Assembly: GCF_004138295.1 (NCBI RefSeq) | Contig: NZ_SCFM01000024.1 | Span: 1 to 64,000 of the forward strand | Source: Ectobacillus funiculus | Lineage (GTDB): Bacteria > Bacillota > Bacilli > Bacillales > Bacillaceae_G | Direction: 5' to 3' | Length of the DNA: 64,000 nt | Shown: piece after piece, positions 25,160 to 34,042 of the stretch | How positions within the stretch are numbered: position 1 is the stretch's first letter | How the letters are laid out: every line of letters starts with the position of its first letter | The notes under the pieces: model-generated | Told to the model about the DNA's origin: nothing | The model's database searches: none | The model's input: the letters and a program-made list of their open reading frames with translations, nothing else | Position numbers and translations under genes: made by a program

Positions 25160-25825
25160 CTACGACCATTTACCAGTTAATACTTCTCCTCGGTCAGTTG
25201 CTGGAGTTGGTGTTCTTGACAAACGTGAAATTTCACTATACATTTCAGGTGTCAATTTAAAATCGGCAGCTGCTAACGAATCTTCCAACTGGTTTAAATT
25301 ACGTGCACCAATGATAGGGGCAGTAACAGCGGGATTAGCCATTACCCAAGCAACTGCTAAAGTTGCAGGTTTTACATCATGTTTTTGTGCATATTTGGTG
25401 AACTGTTCAGCCGTAACAAAATCTTCATCGGCACCGTAACGGTCACCATAGCGGGCCTCATCTACAATCCTGCCATGTTCAGGACGTTTGTTGACTCCAT
25501 ATTTACCTGTAAGAAGTCCAGCTCCTAGAGGACTGTAAGTAATTACCCCAATTTGTTCGGAAGCAGCCATCGGCAAAATTTTCACCTCGGCTTGACGTTT
25601 AACTAGATTATACATCGGTTGGATTAATTCAAAGCGGGCAAGTTGTTCTTTTGCAGAAATGCCTAATGCTTTAGTTATTTGCCATGCCGCCCAGTTACTC
25701 ACAGCAGGGTAGAGAATCTTTCCTTGCCGTTGCAAGTCGTCAAGTGCACGAAGGGTTTCTTCCATTGGCGTATTATGATCAAAGTCATGAACAAAATAAA
25801 AATCAATATAATCCGTTTTTAAACG
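25160..25825 (-). pseudogene. 5'-truncated aldo/keto reductase
   Basis: The frame carries the C-terminal two thirds of an aldo/keto reductase: TDYIDFYFVHDFD is readable from 25825 on, then LYPAVSNWAAWQI, ITYSPLGAGLLTGKY and APIIGARNLNQLED. The first 100 or so residues with the catalytic Asp, Tyr and Lys are missing. The break falls exactly where the upstream MFS frame ends (about 25822). The start codon available at 25765 is internal to the fold. Confidence 0.65.
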
Positions 25826-26991
25826 ACATTCTTATACTTTGCCACTTTTTTATTAATGCTAAATGAAATCGCAGCAATAATGGCAGCAATTGCGACTGAT
25901 GTAGCCCCGATCCAGCTGATTGCAAGAATTGATGTACTTTTTACTGCAATACCTCCAATTCCAGCAGCTGCAGCTATGCCCAACTGTATGAAGGAGCCAT
26001 ATAGGCTAAGCATGATTCCTGAAGCTTCTGGAGCAAGCCAGATCAGGTTATATTGGAGACCTGGGCCAGACGACCATGCCGAGAAAGACCATAGCATAAG
26101 CAGCGGAATGACGACAAAGGTTGAATTAGCGATAGTAGATAGCAACACTAAAGCTATAACGTGGACAACCAAACCGCCGACAAGGGTTCTGGGGTTACCA
26201 ATCCGATCCGTCATGAATCCACCAAACTTGGAACCTATTAAGGTAGCGATACCGAAGGCAAACAAAGCGCCGCTCACTTCTCGTCCGCTCATTGCTGTTA
26301 CGCTTAACAGGAAGGGGGCAATATAGGAATACATTACTCCATATCCTAACTGCCAAAAGAACGTTACACCAAGCCCCATTAAAATTTTTGGGTTCTTTAA
26401 AAAAGAGAGTTGCTTGCTTAGAGGAACTACCTCCTTGTTATTTGTGGCAGGAATCGTCCGCATGATAACAAAGATTGCTAGTAGACTAAGAACACCGATG
26501 CCCACGAAGATTATCTTCCAATCGTAAGCGGTAGCTATAACACGGCCAAGTGGTACACCGATGATGATGGCAGCACTAAACCCAAGTATAACTGTGCCGA
26601 TAGCCCCTGCCTGTTTTTCTGGGGGAGCTAATTTGGCTGCTGCAGTTTTGGCAGCAATGGCAAAAACGCCACTTCCTAAAGCAAGTACAATGCGTGAGAC
26701 GATTAGAAAACCGAAGCCAGGAAGAGTGATTGTCATAAGGCTACCGAGCACCATTAAAACAAGCGAAAGCATTAATAACTTTCGCTGATTCATTTTTGTC
26801 GTCGCCATCACGACAAGTGGCGATCCGAACGCATTGGCAAGAGCAAATACGGTGATTAATTGCCCTGCCACCGATACCGAAACATTATTGGAGGCAGCAA
26901 CTTTATCCAAAATACCTGCAATAACGTACTCCGATGTACTCACCATGAAGGTAATCAAGGCCAGCATGTATATTTTCCAGGTGTTTTTCAT
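25819..26991 (-). CDS. DHA1-family MFS exporter (AraJ/YdhP-like)
   Basis: Twelve-helix exporter of 390 aa; the opening ITFMVSTSEYVIAGILDKVA and the helix-2 to -3 loop with TTKMNQRKLLMLSLVLM fit the arabinose-efflux/drug-resistance branch. The last codons (KYKNVV) abut a truncated reductase in the same direction, so the native C-terminus may have been altered by the deletion that created that fragment. It lies 177 bases downstream of the CMD gene. Substrate unknown. Confidence 0.78.
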   Translation of the reverse strand: MKNTWKIYMLALITFMVSTSEYVIAGILDKVAASNNVSVSVAGQLITVFALANAFGSPLVVMATTKMNQRKLLMLSLVLMVLGSLMTITLPGFGFLIVSRIVLALGSGVFAIAAKTAAAKLAPPEKQAGAIGTVILGFSAAIIIGVPLGRVIATAYDWKIIFVGIGVLSLLAIFVIMRTIPATNNKEVVPLSKQLSFLKNPKILMGLGVTFFWQLGYGVMYSYIAPFLLSVTAMSGREVSGALFAFGIATLIGSKFGGFMTDRIGNPRTLVGGLVVHVIALVLLSTIANSTFVVIPLLMLWSFSAWSSGPGLQYNLIWLAPEASGIMLSLYGSFIQLGIAAAAGIGGIAVKSTSILAISWIGATSVAIAAIIAAISFSINKKVAKYKNVV

Positions 26992-27050
26992 ATTTATTTC
27001 TTTTCACCCCTCTATAAATTTCCAGAAACAACTCCTTTATTATGAGGAAA

Positions 27051-27078
27051 AGCCCTCATGTAGCATTACATCAGGGCT
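27051..27078 (-). terminator. terminator after the CMD gene
   Basis: AGCCCTCATGT pairs with ACATCAGGGCT (one symmetric mismatch); on the minus strand it is followed by TTTTCC. Confidence 0.6.
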
Positions 27079-27168
27079 ACTGTTGGGCGAAAAATCACTT
27101 CATTTAAAGCTATTTCTATTAGATAACTTGTTTATCTTGAATATTTGGCATAGTTAATACCACCTTTC

Positions 27169-27924
27169 CTAATTTTCAGGAATAGCTTCGTTTACGCAAT
27201 TTAATGCGTTTAGTGTTCTTGGAAAGCCCATATAGGGAAGACAATGAGTGATCACGGTAATCAATGTTTCCTTGTCATTGCCCACATTTAAGTTTCCTTG
27301 TACATGTGCCTTTACTTGGCCTTCAGCACCGCCCAACGCACTTATGATGCAGAGTGTCAACAACTCCCGTGTTTTTAAATCAAGTCCACCACGGGTATAG
27401 AAGTCTCCAAAACAAAAAGAGGAAAGGTAATCCTGTATGTGTTTTAGGTTTGCTGGAGCACTTTCGCGCATTTTTGCAATGACATCACCAAATATCTCTA
27501 CCTGCACTGCAAGTCCCTTATCAAAACGATTTTCTTCTTCAACCTGTTTTTGGCTTTCAACCGGTAAAGCAATATTCTTGGATTTGAAAACCTCATTTAT
27601 CTCTGCGATGGCATTCAGCGTTTTGGGGAATCCAATGTACGGAGCACACTGGTAAACTGCCTCTTTAATTTCTACAGGTGTCAGTCCAACATTCAGGGCA
27701 GCACTAACATGTGCCTTGAGCTGGGGCAACGTCTGGTTTGTGGCAAGCACTACCAAAGTGATAAGCTCACGTTGTTTGTCATCCAGATTACCTTGATAAA
27801 AAACTTCCCCAAAAATGAAGCGGCTCAGTATGTCCTGAAAATCAGGGTCGGTAGCGTATGCGGCTGATACTCCATCGCCAAATAGCTGTTTGTATTTTTC
27901 CTTGCTCTTTTCAACGCGATCCAT
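27169..27924 (-). CDS. tandem carboxymuconolactone-decarboxylase-domain protein
   Basis: 251 aa with two CMD/AhpD-like helical domains (about 20-110 and 145-245). Each has the family pattern of a hydrophobic RELITLVVLATNQTLPQLKAH-type helix followed by APYIGFPKTLNAI or LPYMGFPRTLNAL. Cys and His of the second copy (LCIISALGG..QVKAH) lie where peroxiredoxin-like AhpD proteins hold their redox pair, only partly conserved. Often encoded beside TetR regulators and nitroreductases, as here; a thiol- or quinone-related detoxification role is inferred. Confidence 0.78.
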   Translation of the reverse strand: MDRVEKSKEKYKQLFGDGVSAAYATDPDFQDILSRFIFGEVFYQGNLDDKQRELITLVVLATNQTLPQLKAHVSAALNVGLTPVEIKEAVYQCAPYIGFPKTLNAIAEINEVFKSKNIALPVESQKQVEEENRFDKGLAVQVEIFGDVIAKMRESAPANLKHIQDYLSSFCFGDFYTRGGLDLKTRELLTLCIISALGGAEGQVKAHVQGNLNVGNDKETLITVITHCLPYMGFPRTLNALNCVNEAIPEN

Positions 27925-28008
27925 AAATAAGCCCCCTGTTTGAATTCAATTTACTCTTCTATTATGGTGAAGGCAGTTAAATTGATGTCCGTAGAAAATT
28001 TACATATT

Positions 28009-28100
28009 GATGCGATATCGCGCATCTGTGTATAATTTAAAACAGAAATAGAATGTCTACAATGACCAAATAACCACGATTTGTGCCTTAAGGCACAAAT
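28009..28100. promoter_or_regulatory. palindromic operators between CMD and TetR genes
   Basis: A perfect 22-bp palindrome, ATTTGTGCCTT mirrored by AAGGCACAAAT, lies at 28079-28100 about 50 bases before the TetR start; a half site AATTTGTG follows at about 28108. A smaller dyad GATGCG-n6-CGCATC lies at 28009-28026. A TetR dimer pair on the large palindrome could control both divergent genes. Confidence 0.6.
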
Positions 28101-28148
28101 TAATGAAATTTGTGTCATTATTTTTTAGAAAGCTTGGTGATGTTCACA

Positions 28149-28694
28149 ATGGCTACAGTGGATAGAAGAGTACTCAAATCGCAAGAAGCGATAAAAAATG
28201 CTCTTATTGAGCTAATGCTTGAAAAAAACTTTGATCAAATTACACTACAGGATATTTCCGACAGAGCAAATGTTGGCCGAAGAACTATTTATCATCACTA
28301 CATGGATAAATATGACCTGCTGGATAAGCTGATGGAAGAACATATAAACAAGCTTAGGGAAACAAGTGAATGGGCATGTGAAAAGGAATGGGTAGATGCA
28401 ACCCAGATTTTTTTCGAATACTTTGAGAGTAATTATTTATTCTTTTCAACCATGTTAGCGAGTAAAGGAGCTCCTTCTTTTCGTAGTAAGTTCCTTGAGT
28501 TTCTTATCGAAGCGTTCAAGGATGAGACGGACATAACAAAAGGAAAAAATTACGGTCTAAATGAAGATGTTATTGTTAAATTCGCCGCAAATGCTTACGT
28601 AGGGGTATTGGAATCGTGGTTAAAGGATGGAATGCCTTCTCCGACTCATGTTATGGCAAAAGAATTGGGCATTTTGTTAGAGAGGATTGTATAG
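28149..28694 (+). CDS. TetR-family regulator
   Basis: 181-aa one-component regulator. The helix-turn-helix (ITLQDISDRANVGRRTIYHH, about 30-50) is clear; the C-terminal ligand domain is diverged. ATG at 28149 (MATVDRR) fits the family start; in-frame ATG at 28140 and GTG at 28110 are alternatives with poorer spacing. Divergent from the CMD gene with a perfect palindrome between them, so autoregulation and control of CMD (and perhaps the MFS behind it) is likely. Confidence 0.8.
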   Translation: MATVDRRVLKSQEAIKNALIELMLEKNFDQITLQDISDRANVGRRTIYHHYMDKYDLLDKLMEEHINKLRETSEWACEKEWVDATQIFFEYFESNYLFFSTMLASKGAPSFRSKFLEFLIEAFKDETDITKGKNYGLNEDVIVKFAANAYVGVLESWLKDGMPSPTHVMAKELGILLERIV

Positions 28695-28979
28695 ATTTCT
28701 CCTATGAAAAATCTCTTTTATTTTATTGAGGAAGGAGGTTCATTCAATAAGATGTAATAAAAGACAAGGATATTATCAGGTTAATGATTAAGAAACCTTT
28801 GTATTGGACAATTCGTTTCAATTTGTGTAAGTTAACTTTGTAAGCCACGAACATGAGTGGTAAAACGATCTTTTATCACATTTTTCATGCTAATGTAACG
28901 AACCCTTTCTACGTAAGAAATTTCCTAAAAATGTTCGTAGTAGGGGTGAAGTAACCGATCATTACTAGGGGGAATTATT

Positions 28980-29636
28980 ATGACAAATTCACAAAATATT
29001 CATACGCTCGAGCAACAATTGTTCTTGGATGTTATTAAGGAACGTCGTTCTGTTCGTACATATGATCCAGCCGTGCATATTTCACGTGAAGAAATGACCG
29101 AAATATTAAAGCTAGCAACATTGGCTCCTTCATCTTCAAACCTGCAACCATGGCGTTTTCTAGTCATCGATAAGCCGGAGTTAAAGCAAAAGCTTCTACC
29201 AATTGCATATAATCAACAACAGGTAGTTGAGGCTTCTGCTGTTATTGCTGTGCTTGGCGACGTGGAAAGCTACAAGAAGGCTGAAAAAATTTATGGGCAG
29301 GCAGTTGAAGCAGGCTTTATGCCCGCGGATACCGCTAAATCATTCATCGATCGTACGGTCGGAATGTACTCTAGCTTGCCAGCTGAAAAGGCTCGCCAAA
29401 TCGTATATACGGATGGAGGTCTGATCTCGATGCAGCTCATGCTTGTTGCCCGATCCAAAGGTTACGACACCGTTCCAATGGGAGGGTACGATCAAGCAAA
29501 GTTCATTGAAGCTTTCGGAATCTCTGAACAGTATGTGCCGGTTATGCTTATTGCTATCGGAAAAGCAACGAAACCAGGACATCCGACTACACGTCTTCCT
29601 ATTGAGGATGTAGTGTTCTTTAACGAAATGTCTTAA
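28980..29636 (+). CDS. nitroreductase-family flavoprotein
   Basis: FMN-dependent NAD(P)H oxidoreductase (218 aa). Signs: ERRSVRTYDP (about 20-29) and LAPSSSNLQPWRFLVI (about 48-63) for FMN binding, and the C-terminal GKATKPGHPTTRLPIEDVV. Relatives reduce nitroaromatics, quinones or flavins. AGGGGGAATT precedes the ATG. A hairpin 150 bases downstream separates it from the FMN reductase gene. Confidence 0.85.
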   Translation: MTNSQNIHTLEQQLFLDVIKERRSVRTYDPAVHISREEMTEILKLATLAPSSSNLQPWRFLVIDKPELKQKLLPIAYNQQQVVEASAVIAVLGDVESYKKAEKIYGQAVEAGFMPADTAKSFIDRTVGMYSSLPAEKARQIVYTDGGLISMQLMLVARSKGYDTVPMGGYDQAKFIEAFGISEQYVPVMLIAIGKATKPGHPTTRLPIEDVVFFNEMS

Positions 29637-29788
29637 GACATCATGCAAAAGAAACGACATTTATACCTGAATTACTCCAACGCTTGAAAGTCTTTAGCAG
29701 GCTTTGATATTGAAGTAAATGGTGCTATTAGTTCAACAAGAAAAAGTAGTTAAGATCTTCAACAATTGGGTGCAGGAATTGAACAAAG

Positions 29789-29815
29789 ATGGACTGTTTG
29801 AGCAGTCCATTTTTC
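29789..29815 (+). terminator. terminator downstream of the nitroreductase
   Basis: ATGGACTG and CAGTCCAT with a 6-base loop, then TTTTTC. Confidence 0.65.
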
Positions 29816-29897
29816 TTGCACTGTAAGAAAGTATAAATTCCCAGCTGCAAGTTCATTCGACGTAGTGGAGAATTTTAGGAATACAGTATAAGTGCAA
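29816..29897. repeat. 82-base structured repeat, copy 1
   Basis: Ends TTGCACT/AGTGCAA are inverted repeats; inside are AAGAAAGTATAAATT near the left, TTCGACGTAGTG in the middle and GAATTTTAGGAA near the right. A second copy at 41703-41780 keeps these conserved parts while both arms change in step. Confidence 0.65.
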
Positions 29898-29998
29898 CTA
29901 CGCCTCTGTCTTCAACCAAGGGCAGGGATCGCCAGTCGGCTAGTGTTCTTTAGCTCTTAATCGGTTAAATAGCAGTTTAGTTCAATGGAGGGGTATAT

Positions 29999-30547
29999 AT
30001 GGAAAACTTAAAATCAGAATTACATATCGTGGGAATATGCGGCAGTTTACGTAAAGAGTCGTTTAACCGAGGTCTATTACGAGCATTTGAACAGCAGCTG
30101 CCAGATAAAATTAAATTTACAGAAGCTGATATTTCAGAACTCCCGTTTTTTAGTGAAGAGAGAGAACAGAACTTGCCAGAAACAGTATTAAAGCTTAAAG
30201 AATTAGTGGAGTCTGCTGATGCTTTAATAGTTAGTACACCCGAATACAATTTGTCCTATACAGCTGTACTGAAAAATGCTCTAGAATGGTTATCACGTAG
30301 TTCTTTACAAAGACCATTAACAGGCAAACCAGTTGCTGTTATAGGTGCTGCTTCCGTTCAGGTTGGAGTGTCTCTAAGTCATTTACGGGATGTTATGTAT
30401 GCTTTAAATATGAAGCTGATCAATAGACCTATTATCCAGGTGGGAAATGCCCGTGAAAAGTTTGATGAGAAGGGAAATCTCATTGATAGTGGTGTAAAAG
30501 AGCTTTTAGGAAATTTAAAAGATGAATTAATAAACGCTTTAAAATAA
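29999..30547 (+). CDS. NADPH-dependent FMN reductase family
   Basis: Flavodoxin-like reductase (182 aa): GICGSLRKESFNRGLLRAF at residues 13-31 binds the FMN phosphate, and STPEYNLSYTAVLKNALEW (about 78-96) is the second signature. Relatives reduce FMN, quinones, azo dyes or chromate. GGAGGGG lies before the ATG. A single gene among other redox functions. Confidence 0.85.
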   Translation: MENLKSELHIVGICGSLRKESFNRGLLRAFEQQLPDKIKFTEADISELPFFSEEREQNLPETVLKLKELVESADALIVSTPEYNLSYTAVLKNALEWLSRSSLQRPLTGKPVAVIGAASVQVGVSLSHLRDVMYALNMKLINRPIIQVGNAREKFDEKGNLIDSGVKELLGNLKDELINALK

Positions 30548-30645
30548 TACGCTGCAATCATTTTAGAATAAATCAATAGCTACACGAGCAATTGCCTCAT
30601 TTAATTGAAAGTGGGCTGCAAATATACAGTCCACACAAAACCATA

Positions 30646-30918
30646 TTAATCTAAACCAAGCACTGGATGCGGTACATACGGCTCTTCCATATATGCAATT
30701 TCTTCAGGCGATAACCGAATTGAAAGGGAAGCTGCTGCATCTTCAAGGTGAGATGCTTTCGTAGACCCAATGATAGGAGAAGTAATAGGGTCTTTTTGAA
30801 ACACCCAAGCAAGTGCAATTTGAGCTCTTGGTACACCTCGTTTTTCCGCCACTTCTGCCACTCTTTCAACCACTTGTCGGTCCGACTCGGATGCCTGAGG
30901 GAATCCACTTCCGATAAT
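30646..30918 (-). pseudogene. C-terminal fragment of an aldo/keto reductase
   Basis: The frame shows only the last 90 or so residues of an aldo/keto reductase: QIALAWVFQKDPITSPIIGS and the following ASHLEDAA helix. Upstream of about 30918 the homology breaks off. It is a second, unrelated reductase remnant besides that at 25160. Confidence 0.6.
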
Positions 30919-31025
30919 AGTTTATGATGTAAACCTGACATGTATAGAATATACATAATGTTTTTGTATATCTTCTCTGATACTATGGAATGACAAGAAA
31001 GAAATTGAAATGAGGGACAAGTGAT

Positions 31026-31454
31026 TTGAACCAAGATAAACCGATGAAAACAGAGAAAAATCTGTCCACCATACAAAAATTGAAAACATGGGCTAAAAAC
31101 TTAAAAAAACAACTTCTTGTGCTCTATTTGGCATATCGAGATGAAAGGGTTCCTTGGTATGCCAAATTATTTACCATGCTTGTTGTTGCGTATGCTTTTA
31201 GTCCTATTGATTTAATTCCAGATTTCATTCCAATTTTGGGATACCTGGACGATGTAATTCTTGTCCCGTTGGGTGTTTCCTTGGCATTAAAACTCATTCC
31301 TAAAGAAGTCTTGGAGGATTGTAAAAAGAAAGTAGAGGAAAGACAGACAACAAGCAAACCTAAAAATTGGGTGACGGGTGTGATTATCATTGCCATCTGG
31401 ATTCTTGTTTTTATATGGGTTGGAAAACTTGTCCTATCATATATGAACCATTGA
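31026..31454 (+). CDS. YkvA-like DUF1232 membrane protein
   Basis: 142 aa. The DUF1232 core is clear (about 38-75): YAKLFTMLVVAYAFSPIDLI followed by PDFIPILGYLDD. A basic N-terminal region precedes it and one hydrophobic helix closes the protein (about 115-138). Function unknown in the family. I take the TTG at 31026 as start because GAGGG lies nine bases upstream; an ATG six codons on is the alternative. Confidence 0.75.
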   Translation: MNQDKPMKTEKNLSTIQKLKTWAKNLKKQLLVLYLAYRDERVPWYAKLFTMLVVAYAFSPIDLIPDFIPILGYLDDVILVPLGVSLALKLIPKEVLEDCKKKVEERQTTSKPKNWVTGVIIIAIWILVFIWVGKLVLSYMNH

Positions 31455-31567
31455 CAACTTTCTCTAACGAATCTTATGTCAACAGACAGCCTTTAAAGCT
31501 AGTGATCATAAGAGAGCTTCGGTTAAAAGTGTGTTAAAACCTTGATATGGCTGGGTTTATTGGGGTT

Positions 31568-31599
31568 TTTGAGGTGTCAGGATTTCCTGACACCTCAAA
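31568..31599. terminator. strong bidirectional terminator
   Basis: TTTGAGGTGTCAGG and CCTGACACCTCAAA form a near-perfect stem between the convergent DUF1232 and CBO0543-like genes. Confidence 0.75.
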
Positions 31600-31628
31600 T
31601 TTTCCAAAAAACATAGTTTGTCCTCTTT

Positions 31629-32135
31629 TTAGGGCAAGGAGGTTTTTAAACCTGCAAACTCATTTCTAATAACTCTAATATGAATTGGTAATAAAAGACC
31701 GAAAACGATAAGAAAAACAATAATTGATATTAACGAATTCCATCCTTTATAGTTCATATAACCAACATAAACCATTCCAAGTTCTATTAGAAGTGATACT
31801 ACAGTGAAGATGATTGTCAATGTCCATTTGTTATTTTTTGATAAGTAATTTAAATATAATATTGCAAGTGAGGATGGTACGAAGGTATAACAAAGAGTAT
31901 CTCCAAGTCCAGCTTTATTAGGGTCTCCTAAGTCCACAAGGTCAAATTCCCTAGCAACTAGACCATCACAAAACCAGGTAACAAACCCCACAACACTAAA
32001 TGTAATATAGATTTCCCGCCAAGAAATATTTTTTTTGGGGATTATAATGACTGTTATAGCAAATATAATACTCACAGTAACTGGAAACCACAATCCCTTG
32101 GCTCCTAAGTCTAAATTCGAAATAAAATCCTGCAT
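31629..32135 (-). CDS. CBO0543-like multi-helix membrane protein
   Basis: 168 aa with about five membrane helices and the pattern of the clostridial/bacillar CBO0543 family: PKKNISWREIYITF after the first helix, and a middle helix with a TFVPSSLAILYLNYL segment. Function unknown. Preceded by AAAGGGG on the minus strand. No operon partner. Confidence 0.6.
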   Translation of the reverse strand: MQDFISNLDLGAKGLWFPVTVSIIFAITVIIIPKKNISWREIYITFSVVGFVTWFCDGLVAREFDLVDLGDPNKAGLGDTLCYTFVPSSLAILYLNYLSKNNKWTLTIIFTVVSLLIELGMVYVGYMNYKGWNSLISIIVFLIVFGLLLPIHIRVIRNEFAGLKTSLP

Positions 32136-32259
32136 GCATTTTTACCCCTTTAGTTTTGTATTGTATTCTTTATTATTTATATTTGTATTGTATTTTTTGT
32201 TATTTATAAGGGATATATACTATATATGGAAATTAAATATTTAACAGATTTTCTGAAAA

Positions 32260-32321
32260 GAAGTCCCCTTCCTCAAGGAATGGGAAGGGCGTAGCCCAAA
32301 TGAGTAGGTGGGGGATGAATT
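32260..32321 (+). repeat. TnpB-type right-end-like sequence upstream of tnpB
   Basis: GAAGTCCCCTTCCTCAAG and, after 24 bases, GAGTAGGTGGGGG(AT)GAATT match the layout of the right ends at 33874, 60608 and 8155, with the terminal TAGTTCA degenerated. Either the element's own left-side structure or the leftover end of a second copy. Confidence 0.45.
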
Positions 32322-32429
32322 TTCAGTAGGCGTAAGCCTATTTTTTTCTTTTCTTTCTATTTGATGATTGAAAACTGAACGTATGTTCGTTTCAATAGAG
32401 TTAGCAAGATATGGAAGGAGGTGTTAAAA

Positions 32430-33758
32430 GTGGCAACTAGAGAAGATGGAACTCATATAAAAGGAACAAAAAAATCTTTACCAGATGGTTGGACCACTTC
32501 TGGTTTTCGTTTTTCTATTGTTCCTACTGAAGAACAAGCAACACGTCTGGAACAAGCATTTGGTTGTGAAAGAAAGGTTTACAATGAATATATAGCTGGT
32601 TTGTATGAGTATTTGGAAGGGATTGGATTTGCAGGTGGTTTTATTCGTTATCAGGTTCCTTCCTACACAACGATTACTGCTCAGTACGATTATTTAGATA
32701 AAAGCAATGATTCTTTTGTCTACAATGATGCGAAAATGAGGTTTCAAGCAGCGACTCAGAAATACAATGAGGAATATGCAAAAAAGCCTATGCAATATAA
32801 AAAGTCTGTACGTAAAAAAATGAAAACCATTGGATATATTCCCACTTTCCGAGATATCAAAGGTGTTCCTAAATTCCATAGTAAGAAGCAAGGGAAGTTT
32901 AGTTATACGACAAACCAAACAAACGGAAATATAAAAATAAGACAAGAAAACGGAGAATGTTTCTTATGTATTCCAAAATTTAAAGAAGGAATTTCTATGA
33001 TTCTACATCGAGATGTTCCAGCTGATGGTGTCATTAAAAAGGCGACGGTAAAACGTGAGGGAACTCGATATATGGTCTCCTTGTCCATCGATTATCCGTT
33101 CCAGGTACCTCAACCTCAAGAGGATCTATCTCCTGATGATGTAATAGGTTTAGATTATAGTCAGGAACAACTGTATGTAGATAGCAATGGTCACATTGCC
33201 GGTTATACAAGATACCATAAGATCATGGAAAACCGTCAACGGCGTATGAATAAATCTCTTGCCCGTAAGAAGAACCATGCGAAAACAGATGAAAACGGTA
33301 ATATCCTATATAGTAAGAATTATCAAAAACAAGTACGTAAATACCAAAAGGTCATGGCAAAGGTAAAAAATAAAAGAAGAGATACTCTCCACAAGATGAC
33401 GAATCAGATAACCAATGATTATCAGGCTGTTGTGGTAGAAGATATCGATTTACGAAACCTGGCACAATGTTTACGTTTAGGGAAAAAGTTACATGACAAC
33501 GGATTTGGGCTGTTCCGTACGATGCTAAAATACAAATGTGAAAGAAAAGGAAAATATTATATTGTTGCTGATACATATTTCGCATCTAGTAAAATCTGTA
33601 ATTGTTGTGGGCATAAGAAAGATCAACTTTCATTATCCGAAAGGATATACAGATGTACCGAATGCGGTACAAAAACGGATAGAGATTATAATGCAGCACT
33701 GAACCTCAAACAGTACGGTACTCGCGTTTTGAAGGAAATGAGAGTGTTGTCTGCATAA
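32430..33758 (+). CDS. tnpB: TnpB RNA-guided nuclease
   Basis: A 442-aa TnpB, ancestor-type of Cas12. All three RuvC acidic residues are visible: Asp in GLDYSQEQ (about 242), Glu in VVVEDIDL (about 337) and Asp in TDRDYNAALN (about 419). The zinc ribbon has CNCCG and, 19 residues on, CTECG. A basic N-terminal bridge region precedes. GTG at 32430 is the likely start, nine bases after AAGGAGG. It is guided by an RNA from its own right end and helps the element persist after excision (known for ISDra2 TnpB). The gene looks functional, in contrast to the relic at 8470. Confidence 0.88.
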   Translation: MATREDGTHIKGTKKSLPDGWTTSGFRFSIVPTEEQATRLEQAFGCERKVYNEYIAGLYEYLEGIGFAGGFIRYQVPSYTTITAQYDYLDKSNDSFVYNDAKMRFQAATQKYNEEYAKKPMQYKKSVRKKMKTIGYIPTFRDIKGVPKFHSKKQGKFSYTTNQTNGNIKIRQENGECFLCIPKFKEGISMILHRDVPADGVIKKATVKREGTRYMVSLSIDYPFQVPQPQEDLSPDDVIGLDYSQEQLYVDSNGHIAGYTRYHKIMENRQRRMNKSLARKKNHAKTDENGNILYSKNYQKQVRKYQKVMAKVKNKRRDTLHKMTNQITNDYQAVVVEDIDLRNLAQCLRLGKKLHDNGFGLFRTMLKYKCERKGKYYIVADTYFASSKICNCCGHKKDQLSLSERIYRCTECGTKTDRDYNAALNLKQYGTRVLKEMRVLSA

Positions 33759-33920
33759 TTTGTATCAGTTTTCCAAATAGCGGTAGGGACGCCGCGAATT
33801 CAAGACTATGGACATGAACCGTTAGGTTTGTGAGTGAAGTAGTAATAAAAGAGAAAGATGTTATTTATCTTTCGAAGCCCCCACTTCAAGACGCGCAGCG
33901 GATAAGTGGTGGGTAGTTCA
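33759..33920 (+). ncRNA. presumed omega RNA (reRNA) scaffold and right end
   Basis: In TnpB elements the guide RNA scaffold is encoded from the 3' end of tnpB into the right end. Here 160 bases separate the stop from the terminal GTAGTTCA, ending in a hairpin of CCCCCACTT with AAGTGG(T)GGG (33874-33920). The guide would start at 33921. Inferred from position and family. Confidence 0.6.
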
Positions 33921-33998
33921 CTGAGCTACTGTATGGTTGTAATTACATAATGGTTGTAGGTCTTTTTACAAAGATTAAGAAATAGTTTAAATAACAAA

Positions 33999-34028
33999 AA
34001 GAGCTTTTCTACATAAGAATAAGCTCTT
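33999..34028 (-). terminator. terminator of the YdhK-like gene
   Basis: AAGAGCTT pairs with AAGCTCTT; T run on the minus strand (TTTTTGTTATT). Confidence 0.65.
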
Positions 34029-34042
34029 GAAGTTAAAAAGGT

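Larger units (their letters stand above)
32322..33920 (+). mobile_element. IS605-type TnpB-only element
   Basis: Contains an intact tnpB and a typical right end finishing in GTAGTTCA (33920). No tnpA (Y1 transposase) is present, so the element would need one supplied in trans. The exact left end is uncertain; I see no target duplication, as expected for this single-strand mechanism. Confidence 0.6.
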
